Shown here: one piece after another, positions 1-5,858 of the stretch
Position numbering within the stretch: the stretch's first letter is position 1
How the letters are laid out: every line of letters begins with the position of its first letter
The notes under the pieces: model-generated
Databases searched by the model: none
Told to the model about the DNA's origin: nothing
Seen by the model: only the letters and a program-made list of their open reading frames with translations
NCBI GenBank assembly: GCA_945874095.1
Contig: CAMCFM010000220.1
Location: 1-7,142, forward strand
Direction of reading: 5' to 3'
DNA: 7,142 nt
From: Candidatus Kuenenia stuttgartensis
GTDB taxonomy: Bacteria; Planctomycetota; Planctomycetia; Isosphaerales; Isosphaeraceae
Position numbers and translations under genes: made by a program

Positions 1-279
1 GGCCGTTCACCGCGCATCAATGGAGATGCTGGCAGAGACCACTGGCCTCGCGTGGGAGGGGCCCTGATGGCCGGTGGAGGCATCCGTGCTGGCCAGGTTC
101 TGGGCGCCACAAACGCCATGGGCGAATCGGCGATCGAACGCCCGATCCATTACCGCGATGTTTTTGCAACCCTTTACCACAACCTCGGTATCGACGCCGC
201 CAATACCATGCTTCACGACCGAAGCGATCGGCCCCATAACCTGATCGATAACCGAAAGCCAATCCACGAGCTGGTCTGA
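1..279 (+). CDS. DUF1501 family protein, C-terminal end (5' truncated by window)
   Basis: The frame is open from base 1 and ends at TGA 277-279, giving the last 92 residues. The order of motifs matches the end of DUF1501 proteins, a sulfatase/alkaline-phosphatase-like family greatly expanded in planctomycetes: a GRDHWPRV segment, then LMAGGGIRAGQVLGATN, then a region reading RPIHYRDVFATLYHNLGID, and a final stretch ending HELV. The GRDHW part includes the His expected near the metal site of the alkaline-phosphatase superfamily. DUF1501 genes often sit beside DUF1549/DUF1553 cytochrome-type genes, but nothing upstream is visible here. The biochemical role of the family is not established. The next gene begins about 48 nt downstream on the same strand, so co-transcription is plausible. 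Family assignment is firm; function is open. Confidence 0.93.
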   Translation, partial: GRSPRINGDAGRDHWPRVGGALMAGGGIRAGQVLGATNAMGESAIERPIHYRDVFATLYHNLGIDAANTMLHDRSDRPHNLIDNRKPIHELV

Positions 280-327
280 CTCCTTCCTGATGACTTGTTT
301 AACACTCCTTCAAAGCCGGTCCCTGCC

Positions 328-1197
328 ATGAGCCGGTTTCATAGTATCGAACCGGCTGGATCAGATATTTTTCGCCCATTCCAGAAGCTTTCCACGACAA
401 ATGAAGCCCGACTGGTTCAGCGCAGTACAGCCGTCCTGACACGGCTTGACCCGCTCATGAGCCGCACCCATGCCGCCCGGGTTCGCGAAACGCTTGCCGT
501 TGAATATGCCGCGATGGCCGCTGAATCGCCTGAATTATTGAACCTTCACGGCTCAACCGACCTTGCCATCAACCATCTGACCGGCCTGAGCATCCACAAT
601 GGCCATTATTTCGCATTTATTCCCGAAACCGCTCATGCGGAAAAGCTCGGCCTTTTTGTGTTTCTGCATGGCAATGCCGGCAACTTTCGGCTGATGATCT
701 GGCGATGGCGTCAATTGGCTGAGGCTTTAAAGGTCGCAGTGATCGCACCTTCCTATGGGTTCGGCTTCTGGGGCAAAGATTCGGCAAAGGTGGTCGATCA
801 AGCCGTGGGAGATGCCATTTCCAGATGGCCTCAGATCATGCCCGATCATGGGATGTGGCTGGCAGGTCTTTCTGATGGTGGGAATGGGGTAACCCGTGCC
901 GGGCTGGTTCGCCCGTGGTCAGGGCTGATCTATCTCTCGGCCACGATGAGGCCCAAAGAACTGGTGGAGAAGGAATTCAAGGATCGCTGGAAAGGTCGTC
1001 CTGTATTGGTCTTAAATGGCCAGAGGGATCACAATGTCTGGCCCGGTTCTGTGAGAAAAGCGGTCGCGGTTTTGAAAATCGGAGGAGTCGATGTCTCTCA
1101 CGAATGTTACGATAATGAGGACCATTTCATGACCTTCGGAGCTGCCCGAGTTGTCGACGATCGCATCCAGAGCTGGATCTCAGCCAACCGACCCTGA
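328..1197 (+). CDS. Alpha/beta-hydrolase (esterase/phospholipase-like)
   Basis: This is a 289-residue protein counted from ATG 328. An in-frame TTG at 295 would add 11 residues. Neither start has a convincing Shine-Dalgarno, so ATG is preferred. The core shows the alpha/beta-hydrolase landmarks in order: the oxyanion-hole strand FVFLHGNAG (residues 111-118), the nucleophile elbow GLSDGG with Ser182, the acid Asp234 in NGQRDHNVW, and His266 in NEDHFMTF. The catalytic triad therefore looks intact. About 80 N-terminal residues precede the fold and resemble nothing I recognise; they are fairly charged and carry no signal peptide, so a cytoplasmic location is likely. The spacing of triad residues and the HGN motif resemble dienelactone-hydrolase, phospholipase/carboxylesterase or esterase-D type enzymes. 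The substrate cannot be deduced. The 3' end overlaps the next gene by 47 nt. Confidence 0.85.
   Translation: MSRFHSIEPAGSDIFRPFQKLSTTNEARLVQRSTAVLTRLDPLMSRTHAARVRETLAVEYAAMAAESPELLNLHGSTDLAINHLTGLSIHNGHYFAFIPETAHAEKLGLFVFLHGNAGNFRLMIWRWRQLAEALKVAVIAPSYGFGFWGKDSAKVVDQAVGDAISRWPQIMPDHGMWLAGLSDGGNGVTRAGLVRPWSGLIYLSATMRPKELVEKEFKDRWKGRPVLVLNGQRDHNVWPGSVRKAVAVLKIGGVDVSHECYDNEDHFMTFGAARVVDDRIQSWISANRP
1138..1141 (+). promoter_or_regulatory. Shine-Dalgarno GGAG for the methyltransferase TTG start
   Basis: GGAG lies 9 nt before TTG 1151, inside the end of the hydrolase gene. An in-frame TGA at 1130-1132 closes the frame upstream, and the first in-frame ATG comes only at codon 73. TTG 1151 is therefore the best start, with CTG 1142 the only near alternative. 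Confidence 0.5.
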
Positions 1198-1894
1198 AAC
1201 ACCTCCACCACCGATCCCGGTCATCGAAGGGTTTGCATACCCGATCGCCTGGGAAAAGATTCTCTGGGACAACCAGAAACGCTCTCTGTGGGTGCTGAAG
1301 CCTCACGATTTCGAGCCTTTGCTGGACGACCCCGACGTGCGTCTGCGCAATGCTGCCGACGATTACATGCCCTATTGGGCACAGGTCTGGGCCGGCTCCA
1401 TTGTCTTGGCCGACCTGCTGGCAACCCAAACCTGGCCCAATGGCCTGGCGGTTCTGGAAATTGGCTGTGGGGTGGGTCTGGCCGGCCTGGCGGCTCTGGA
1501 ACTGGGCTTGCAGGTGGACTTCACCGATTATGAGCCAATGGCAGTTGAGTTCTGCATTCAGAGTGCTTTGGCCAATGGGTTTAAGAACGACCAGTTCAGT
1601 GGATATGTTCTGGATTATCGCAAGCCTCTGGATCGCCAATATCCGCTGATTCTGGGCGGTGAGGTGCTTTATGAAGAGAAACTGGTGCGATGGGTGTGCG
1701 GGCTCCTGCAGAAAATGCTGGCCCCCGGCGGAGAAGCCTGGCTGGCCGACCCTTACAGGCGAGCTTGCGACCGGCTTGATGAAATTCTCAACGAGTTTCA
1801 ATTGATCGGAACCTGTCGGGAAGCCACGACCATCACCAATCGCGGAGAGCGTGTGCGTGGCTTTGTGCGTGTTGTAAAACACAAGAATTCCTGA
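1151..1894 (+). CDS. SAM-dependent methyltransferase, METTL/Methyltransf_16-like (possible protein N-lysine methyltransferase)
   Basis: The protein has 247 residues from a TTG start. After a Pro-rich N-terminus (PPPPIP at about 18-23) come the landmarks of class I methyltransferases: WAQVWAGSIVLADLL (about 76-90), motif I VLEIGCGVGLAGLAA (101-115) for SAM binding, an acidic loop at the end of strand 2 (FTDYEP, Asp126), and a strand-4 motif LILGGEVLYEE (167-176). The last holds an E-x-x-Y (Glu171, Tyr174) matching the D/E-x-x-Y of the seven-beta-strand METTL20/METTL21/Methyltransf_16 group, whose characterised members mostly methylate lysines on proteins; METTL20 acts on the ETF beta subunit. 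The W-A-x-x-W-x-G segment before motif I also fits that group. No membrane segment or signal is seen. The gene overlaps the hydrolase by 47 nt and is followed after 22 nt by the redoxin gene, which suggests translational coupling. The substrate is unknown. Confidence 0.85.
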   Translation: MSTIASRAGSQPTDPETPPPPIPVIEGFAYPIAWEKILWDNQKRSLWVLKPHDFEPLLDDPDVRLRNAADDYMPYWAQVWAGSIVLADLLATQTWPNGLAVLEIGCGVGLAGLAALELGLQVDFTDYEPMAVEFCIQSALANGFKNDQFSGYVLDYRKPLDRQYPLILGGEVLYEEKLVRWVCGLLQKMLAPGGEAWLADPYRRACDRLDEILNEFQLIGTCREATTITNRGERVRGFVRVVKHKNS

Positions 1895-1916
1895 ATAGAA
1901 AAAAAAGACACGACCC

Positions 1917-2642
1917 ATGATCCGTTTCCAACCTGAATTGAAATTGCATTCGGCCAAGATTCAAATCCCTGCGATATTGGTCGTTCTGGTGATCGGTTTT
2001 GTCGCAATCGGCTACTTTATCTTTCAGGCCAAAAAGCAGGCAGAATTGCAAAGGCTCGGATTGGACGATCCGGAAGCCAAGAAGCATTTGGTGACAGAAC
2101 CGATGACGAAAAAGGCTCAGGAGCAGGAATCGAAACCGGCTCCGGAATTTGAATTGACAGATTCGAATGGAAAATTGCAAAGGCTGGCAGATTTAAGGTC
2201 AGAAAAGCCAACAATTATTTATTTCATTAAAGACGGATGTCCGTGCAGCGAGACTTACGAGCCATTCATGCAGGAATTCGCACGCAATTATCTGGACGTT
2301 GCCAATGTTCTGGGCGTGATCGACGGCACTCAGGAAACCGCCAGGGCGTGGTCAAGCCGATACGTGAATCCGTATCCGATTGCATTTGATCCGACCAGTG
2401 CCACGATGAGAAAATGGGAGGCCACAAATTCGGCATTTACGGCGCTGGTAGACAAGCAGGGAAATCTGGTGGCTTACTGGCCTGGATATTCACGCTGGAT
2501 GCTTGAGGAACTGAGCCAGAAACTGGCCGACATGACGGGCGTACCGCGCCGCCGACTGGCGATCATAGACGGCCCTTCGAAGCTCTATACAGGCTGTTCG
2601 TTCGGCGACGAGGACCCATCGGAGATTATTGAAGGGCGTTGA
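1917..2642 (+). CDS. Membrane-anchored redoxin / thioredoxin-fold protein
   Basis: The protein has 241 residues. One hydrophobic segment at about 17-36 (PAILVVLVIGFVAIGYFIFQ) is probably an uncleaved anchor. A charged Lys/Glu/Gln-rich linker (38-75) leads into an AhpC/TSA-redoxin type domain. The domain opens with PAPEFELTDSNGKLQRLADL (75-94), then the strand TIIYFIKDGCPCSETYEPF with Cys108 and Cys110 at the start of the first helix, then a GVIDGT strand and FTALVDKQGNLVAYWPGY (173-191). The pair is C-x-C rather than the C-x-x-C of TlpA/ResA thioredoxins. A third cysteine (Cys227) sits in a C-terminal tail, LYTGCSFGDED. The likely site of action is the outer face of the cytoplasmic membrane, by topology inference. 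The ATG at 1917 has no evident Shine-Dalgarno. A peroxidase, a thiol-disulfide exchange protein or a metal chaperone would all be compatible. Confidence 0.82.
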   Translation: MIRFQPELKLHSAKIQIPAILVVLVIGFVAIGYFIFQAKKQAELQRLGLDDPEAKKHLVTEPMTKKAQEQESKPAPEFELTDSNGKLQRLADLRSEKPTIIYFIKDGCPCSETYEPFMQEFARNYLDVANVLGVIDGTQETARAWSSRYVNPYPIAFDPTSATMRKWEATNSAFTALVDKQGNLVAYWPGYSRWMLEELSQKLADMTGVPRRRLAIIDGPSKLYTGCSFGDEDPSEIIEGR

Positions 2643-2665
2643 GATTGGCTAAGGACGCAGTTTCT

Positions 2666-2687
2666 GTAGGGTGGGGTGAAGCCCACC
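2666..2687 (+). repeat. REP copy A (GTAG plus imperfect hairpin) upstream of the transposase
   Basis: GTAG is followed by GGTGGGGTGAAGCCCACC, where GGTGGG pairs with CCCACC around a GTGAAG loop. A 5' GTAG before an imperfect palindrome is the known signature of REP sequences recognised by RAYT transposases. This copy is identical to the one at 3453-3474. It lies 24 nt after the redoxin stop and might also help end that transcript, but no T-run follows. Confidence 0.85.
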
Positions 2688-2720
2688 ATATTCGATTCTC
2701 CAACCCAGAATATTTATTAC

Positions 2721-2725
2721 AGGAG
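2721..2725 (+). promoter_or_regulatory. Shine-Dalgarno AGGAG for the RAYT gene
   Basis: AGGAG sits 5 nt before ATG 2731. This is a better site than any in the chromosomal genes to its left, and it fixes the transposase start. Confidence 0.65.
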
Positions 2726-2730
2726 TATTC

Positions 2731-3288
2731 ATGTCAGAATATCTTCGCAGGTATGTTCCAGGTGGTCAGTATTTCTTCACTTTGATTACAGAGAGGCGGC
2801 AACCGATACTCACGGATAAGTTGGCACGTGATTGCCTCCGGAATGCAATAAAAGAAGTGCAAATCAAAAGGCCTTTCAAGATCGAGGCGATTGTACTGCT
2901 TCCCGACCATTTTCATACCATATGAAGTTTACCTGAAGGGGATTCGGATTATTCGAACCGAATTATGCGCATCAAAGCGATATTCACAAAAGCATATCTT
3001 TTGGATGACGGGTTCGAGGCAAAGGCGTCGGATTCAAAGAAAGAACGTGGCGAGCGTGGGGTATGGCAGAGGCGGTTCTGGGAGCACACGATTCAGAATG
3101 AGACTGATTTTATGCGACACTATCATTATATTCATTATAATCCAGTGAAGCATGGGCATGTGAAATGCGTGAAAGATTGGCCTTACTCATCGTTTCATGA
3201 GGCTGTAAAGAAGGGGTATTATCCAGAAAACTGGGGATGCGCTGATTATGGAAAGCCAATTGAGATTGATGATTTGGATTGCGAATAA
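2731..3288 (+). pseudogene. REP-associated tyrosine transposase (RAYT, Y1/HUH), interrupted by one in-frame TGA
   Basis: The frame runs ATG 2731 to TAA 3286-3288 (185 codons) and is broken only by TGA at 2923-2925 (codon 65). Both halves read as one RAYT of the IS200/IS605-like Y1 superfamily. The N-terminus has YLRRYVPGGQYFFTLITERR. The HUH metal-binding motif is LLPDHFH, with His60 and His62. Further on come GVWQRRFWEHTI (110-121) and HYHYIHYNPVKHG (130-142), which carries the conserved tyrosine; Tyr133 of YIHYNP is the likeliest nucleophile. Family members usually have Trp two or three residues after the HxH followed by a LPEGD-type segment. Here the TGA stands exactly there, just before SLPEGDSDYS, so TGG to TGA is the simplest explanation. 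The full length is normal for RAYTs. Hand counts give about 45% GC against the mid-50s in the hydrolase, consistent with acquisition. REP copies lie 43 nt before and 6 nt after it. As written, only a 64-residue N-terminal fragment would be made, without the tyrosine. Confidence 0.88.
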
Positions 3289-3294
3289 GGTGGA

Positions 3295-3434
3295 GTAGGG
3301 TGGGGTAAAGCCCACCATTCGTGGCGCGAACGGATGACGTCGATTTATCCGGTCATATGTTCGAATGCCACCCACGATTTATGGTGCAGACATTCCACAT
3401 AGATTTGCGAAAGGTGGGCTTCACCCCACCCTAC
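3295..3434. repeat. BIME-like composite unit 1 (REP B plus, linker, REP C inverted)
   Basis: The unit starts with REP B (3295-3316, one change from copy A) and ends with REP C on the other strand (3413-3434). The left arm (3295-3356) and right arm (3384-3434) recur in unit 2, while the 27-nt core (3357-3383) does not. Inside the left arm, CGGAT and ATCCG can form a second small hairpin (3331-3335 with 3347-3351). It begins 6 nt after the RAYT stop. Confidence 0.8.
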
Positions 3435-3474
3435 ATGGGCCGCTTTGTTCCTGTAGGGTGGGGTGAAGCCCACC
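3413..3474. repeat. Perfect 22-bp inverted repeat formed by REP C and REP D
   Basis: Bases 3413-3434 and 3453-3474 are exact reverse complements around an 18-nt spacer (3435-3452). GTAG ends face each other. This could form a strong cruciform or RNA hairpin and would block transcription from either side. Confidence 0.85.
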
Positions 3475-3622
3475 ATTCGTGGCGCGTTCGGATGACGTCG
3501 ATTTATCCGGTCATTCGTAAGTTGAAAATCATGTGTTGTATTGTGTATGAAACGCAATCGATAATTCATTGTGCAGACATTCCACATGGATTTGCGAACG
3601 GTGGGCTTCACCCCCACCCGAC
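3453..3622. repeat. BIME-like composite unit 2 (REP D plus, linker, REP E inverted)
   Basis: The left arm 3453-3514 differs from unit 1 at 3 of 62 positions (G/A in the hairpin loop, TT/AA in the linker). The right arm 3571-3622 differs by three substitutions and one extra C. The core (3515-3570) is 56 nt and AT-rich, with no likeness to the core of unit 1. REP E (3600-3622) is the most degraded copy: one inserted C, and CGAC instead of CTAC at the GTAG end. Confidence 0.8.
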
Positions 3623-3848
3623 AGGAACGGGCATTGTCAATCGAATGTCTCATTCATGACCGTTGGAAGTACAATCACGAATGTCGCGACCTTTCAGGCC
3701 GTAAGCAATTTTTGGGGTATCGGCAAGTCCCAGACCGTTGGAGTGTGCTATAGAATCACGGGTCCTTGGACCGAAACCGAAAGTGCTGAAGTAGACCACC
3801 CCGATAATCCGAATTCATCAAAAATCGCATCGCCATATGATCGCGCGT
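3623..3848. other. Non-coding stretch between the REP array and the second hairpin
   Basis: I see no supportable gene here. A frame open from 3569 to 3964 on the plus strand runs through the REP array and the porin terminator and has no domain-like content. A 10-nt direct repeat GACCGTTGGA occurs at about 3659 and 3732, and GGTCC-TT-GGACC at 3761-3772 is a very small palindrome. Neither is convincing as a site. Confidence 0.5.
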
Positions 3849-3872
3849 GCCACGTCAGGGGACGTGGCCTAC
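3849..3872 (-). repeat. Second-family REP-like hairpin with GTAG leader
   Basis: Read on the minus strand, GTAG (3872-3869) is followed by GCCACGTC, the loop CCCT, and GACGTGGC, a perfect 8-bp stem. The GTAG-plus-hairpin layout matches REP elements A-E, but the stem sequence is unrelated. It may belong to a different RAYT elsewhere in the genome. It lies just beyond the porin terminator and has no T-run of its own. Confidence 0.65.
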
Positions 3873-3890
3873 ATTGGTATATCCCGATCA

Positions 3891-3928
3891 CAAAAAAAGG
3901 ATGGAAAACCGTGAGGTTCTCCATCCTT
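3891..3928 (-). terminator. Rho-independent terminator of the porin gene
   Basis: On the minus strand, AAGGATGGA pairs with TCCATCCTT, then a G-U wobble, then AACC with GGTT around a TCAC loop. That makes about 14 pairs, followed directly by a run of seven T. It starts about 32 nt after the porin stop codon. The plus strand lacks a T-run after the stem, so it should act mainly on the porin transcript. Confidence 0.88.
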
Positions 3929-3960
3929 CACACGAATAAAATTCGTTTCATACCGGCTGA

Positions 3961-5613
3961 TTAGAACGTGACGATCACGTCGAAGCCGAGGGTGAACTGA
4001 TTCATCTTCGTGTTGTCGATATAGGCTGGTTTGAATTGTGACCAGTCGTATCGCACTTCAGGACGAATCCAGAGCCAATCCTTAGGCTTGTAGATCAAGC
4101 CAAGAGTTTGACCATAGTAATTGTTCTGGAGACCGGTCCGGCCGCCGGATGGATCCCAGAAGACTTCCGAACGCCACACGCCGGTGACTTTTTCGCTGAA
4201 GTTGTAGAGGTACCAGTTGCCGAAGCTATACCAGGTCACCTGCTTGGCAGGCGTGTTGACAGGTACAGGCCCCTGCTGACCGATCGGCCCGATACCAGCC
4301 ACACTGTTTTCAAAGCCCTGGTCGGTTTCCATCACCTGAGTGAGCTTGTCAGACCACTTATAGCTCGCCACGGTGGTGAAGAAGTTCCGCCAGCTACCTT
4401 CGTATTGGATGTTGTTCTGACCTGGTCGATAACCGGCCCAGGCGGAACCAAACGGATACGTTGTGGTGTTGGCATTGAAGAAGTTCGGGAACTGGCCATG
4501 GCTGACCGAGTAGATCGAAGTCAGGTTGAACTTCGCGTCTTCACTCGTCCAGGCAAAACCGCCCATGTAACCCCATTTGTATTTGGTGTTAAAGAAGCGG
4601 TCCCAACCAGGCGTGGTACCATTATAGATGTTCAACTGTTTGGTCGCGTGCCATGTGGTCATCAGACCGACGTGGGTGAACGGCTGACCATAGTTGAACA
4701 TATAAGGCACGGAGAGCAGAGGACGACCCGTGGCAGGCACCACTTCATAACCGTGAAGCGTGTACCAGCGACCAAACTTCACGTCCACGCCGCCTTCAGT
4801 CAGGATCGGCAAGTGGGCTTCGCCATAGAACTGGGCAGGATCCCAGCCTGGGAAGTAGGGGAATGGGTATGCGTTGTTCAAAACGCCGGCCATGTGGTTC
4901 CAGTTGGCATCGTTACCGAAGAGGCTGTCGATGCGGAACCCGAAGTTCAATTCATCGCTCTGCTCAAGAGCATTTTCCAGGACGAGGTAATATTGATTAC
5001 CCTGCCACTGGTTAGCCTGATAGTTCGGATTCACACCGAAATTGAAGCCGTTTTTCGGTTGACCAGGGTTGCCTGTAAAGCTGTTCTGGATCCATCCATA
5101 AAGCTTGACAGGACTATCTTCCAAGCCCAGAACACGGTTCAGGAAGGTTGGAGGGGCGTCTTCCTCGGCAGCGGCTTCGGCAGCGGCTTCCGTACCCGTG
5201 GGTTCACCACCGGCAAAAGCGCGTTCTGCAGCAGGCAGGCTCAGCTCAATATTGGAAGGGCCAGGCGAGACCAGTCCTGGAGTTCCTGTAGCTGGAAGGG
5301 AAGGTGCGGCAGGAGGCGAATCCTGAAACAGCACTTTTTTCACAGCACTGTCGTCTGGAGTTGCAGCGATACGCTGACCCAGCGACTGATTCAAGCCTGT
5401 GGCCTGAACCATTTTCTTGCCAGATTCTTCACGCGAAAACTTCGAGGAGAATCGCGAAAGCACTCCTGGCTTGGCTGATTCCTGTGCTTCTACGAATCCG
5501 TAACCTTGGGATATGGCTACGGCAAACGCAAATAGTCCCGAATAGCGGCGAATCCGTGCCGCAAAATTCTGACTGCTGTTACGCATCTGATCTCCGATCG
5601 GATCTATCATCAT
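3961..5613 (-). CDS. Outer-membrane beta-barrel porin, BBP2 (OmpL-like) family
   Basis: The protein has 550 residues from ATG 5613-5611. A TTG two codons earlier (5619) is in frame but abuts the Shine-Dalgarno; ATGs at 5610 and 5586 are alternatives. A signal peptide is clear: basic RIRR at 20-23, hydrophobic stretch to about 40, then VEA-QE as a likely cleavage site after residue 43. An Ala/Pro/Glu-rich linker (about 44-168, with an AAAEAAAEED run near 143-152) follows. The barrel begins at VKLYGWIQNSFTGN (about 169) and runs to the end as alternating aromatic strands rich in Trp, Tyr and Asn (for example NQYYLVLENALEQ, VKFGRWYTLHGYEV, LWIRPEVRYDWSQF). The last residues are DVIVTF, with the C-terminal Phe that BAM-dependent outer-membrane proteins carry. 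BBP2 members are large in planctomycetes, and their substrates are mostly unknown. The gene stands alone, with its own terminator and a 566-nt upstream gap. Confidence 0.92.
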   Translation of the reverse strand: MMIDPIGDQMRNSSQNFAARIRRYSGLFAFAVAISQGYGFVEAQESAKPGVLSRFSSKFSREESGKKMVQATGLNQSLGQRIAATPDDSAVKKVLFQDSPPAAPSLPATGTPGLVSPGPSNIELSLPAAERAFAGGEPTGTEAAAEAAAEEDAPPTFLNRVLGLEDSPVKLYGWIQNSFTGNPGQPKNGFNFGVNPNYQANQWQGNQYYLVLENALEQSDELNFGFRIDSLFGNDANWNHMAGVLNNAYPFPYFPGWDPAQFYGEAHLPILTEGGVDVKFGRWYTLHGYEVVPATGRPLLSVPYMFNYGQPFTHVGLMTTWHATKQLNIYNGTTPGWDRFFNTKYKWGYMGGFAWTSEDAKFNLTSIYSVSHGQFPNFFNANTTTYPFGSAWAGYRPGQNNIQYEGSWRNFFTTVASYKWSDKLTQVMETDQGFENSVAGIGPIGQQGPVPVNTPAKQVTWYSFGNWYLYNFSEKVTGVWRSEVFWDPSGGRTGLQNNYYGQTLGLIYKPKDWLWIRPEVRYDWSQFKPAYIDNTKMNQFTLGFDVIVTF

Positions 5614-5619
5614 GGGCAA

Positions 5620-5625
5620 TCACCT
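5620..5625 (-). promoter_or_regulatory. Shine-Dalgarno AGGTGA of the porin gene
   Basis: AGGTGA matches the 3' part of the AAGGAGGTGA consensus and ends 6 nt before ATG 5613, but directly touches the upstream TTG 5619. It therefore favours the ATG at 5613. Confidence 0.6.
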
Positions 5626-5744
5626 TTCGCTTCCTGCTAAAGGTGCCGATTAGTTCTGTCAGCCGGAATCCAGGCGGAGAGAGGCCCTTCCGTGCTTATC
5701 CATCAACGGTCTCCGTAGACTGACGATAGTCCGGATTAAGCACA

Positions 5745-5858
5745 CTACTTAAATCGGCCAAACTTGTTCCACACTTTATTCAACCAGATGAAATAATTGG
5801 CACATTGCTTACAAATAGCACAAACCGGGCATACCAACTTCAGCGCCACCTCTCCCAT
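5745..5858 (-). CDS. Candidate small protein (37 aa) with a CxxCxxCxxC motif
   Basis: An ATG at 5858-5856 opens a 37-codon frame ending at TAG 5747-5745. It is limited upstream by an in-frame TAA three codons before the ATG. The peptide starts MGEVALKLV, then CPVCAICKQC (Cys10, 13, 16 and 19, evenly spaced), then ANYFIWLNKVWNKFGRFK, an aromatic and basic tail. Four cysteines at strict three-residue spacing suggest metal or Fe-S binding if the peptide is made. Only a weak CAGG lies just before the ATG; a GTG at codon 4 is an alternative start. It lies about 130 nt upstream of the porin on the same strand, so it would be in the porin leader or co-transcribed with it. A chance frame cannot be excluded, and I recognise no family. 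Confidence 0.3.
   Translation of the reverse strand: MGEVALKLVCPVCAICKQCANYFIWLNKVWNKFGRFK

Noticed and set aside
1127..1957. Minus-strand open frame of 276 codons
   Set aside because: It lies opposite the methyltransferase, which has clear SAM-binding motifs; the antisense product is unrelated to any family I know.
2923..2925. TGA as selenocysteine or as a reassigned Trp codon
   Set aside because: The family position is Trp rather than Cys, no selenocysteine insertion element was recognised, and four neighbouring genes use TGA as a normal stop.
2965..3288. Separate gene starting at ATG 2965
   Set aside because: It is the in-frame continuation of the RAYT, lacks the HUH half, and has no Shine-Dalgarno.
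3295..3622. CRISPR-like or tandem repeat array
   Set aside because: There are only two units, repeats occur in both orientations, arms are of unequal length and no cas genes are present. GTAG-led REP hairpins explain it better.
3569..3964. Plus-strand open frame of 131 codons
   Set aside because: It runs through REP E, the second hairpin and the porin terminator, so its sequence is explained by repeats and the terminator.
4108..5478. Plus-strand open frame of 456 codons
   Set aside because: It is the antisense shadow of the porin gene, which has a signal peptide, barrel strands, a C-terminal Phe, a Shine-Dalgarno and a terminator. The plus-strand product shows no domain-like content.
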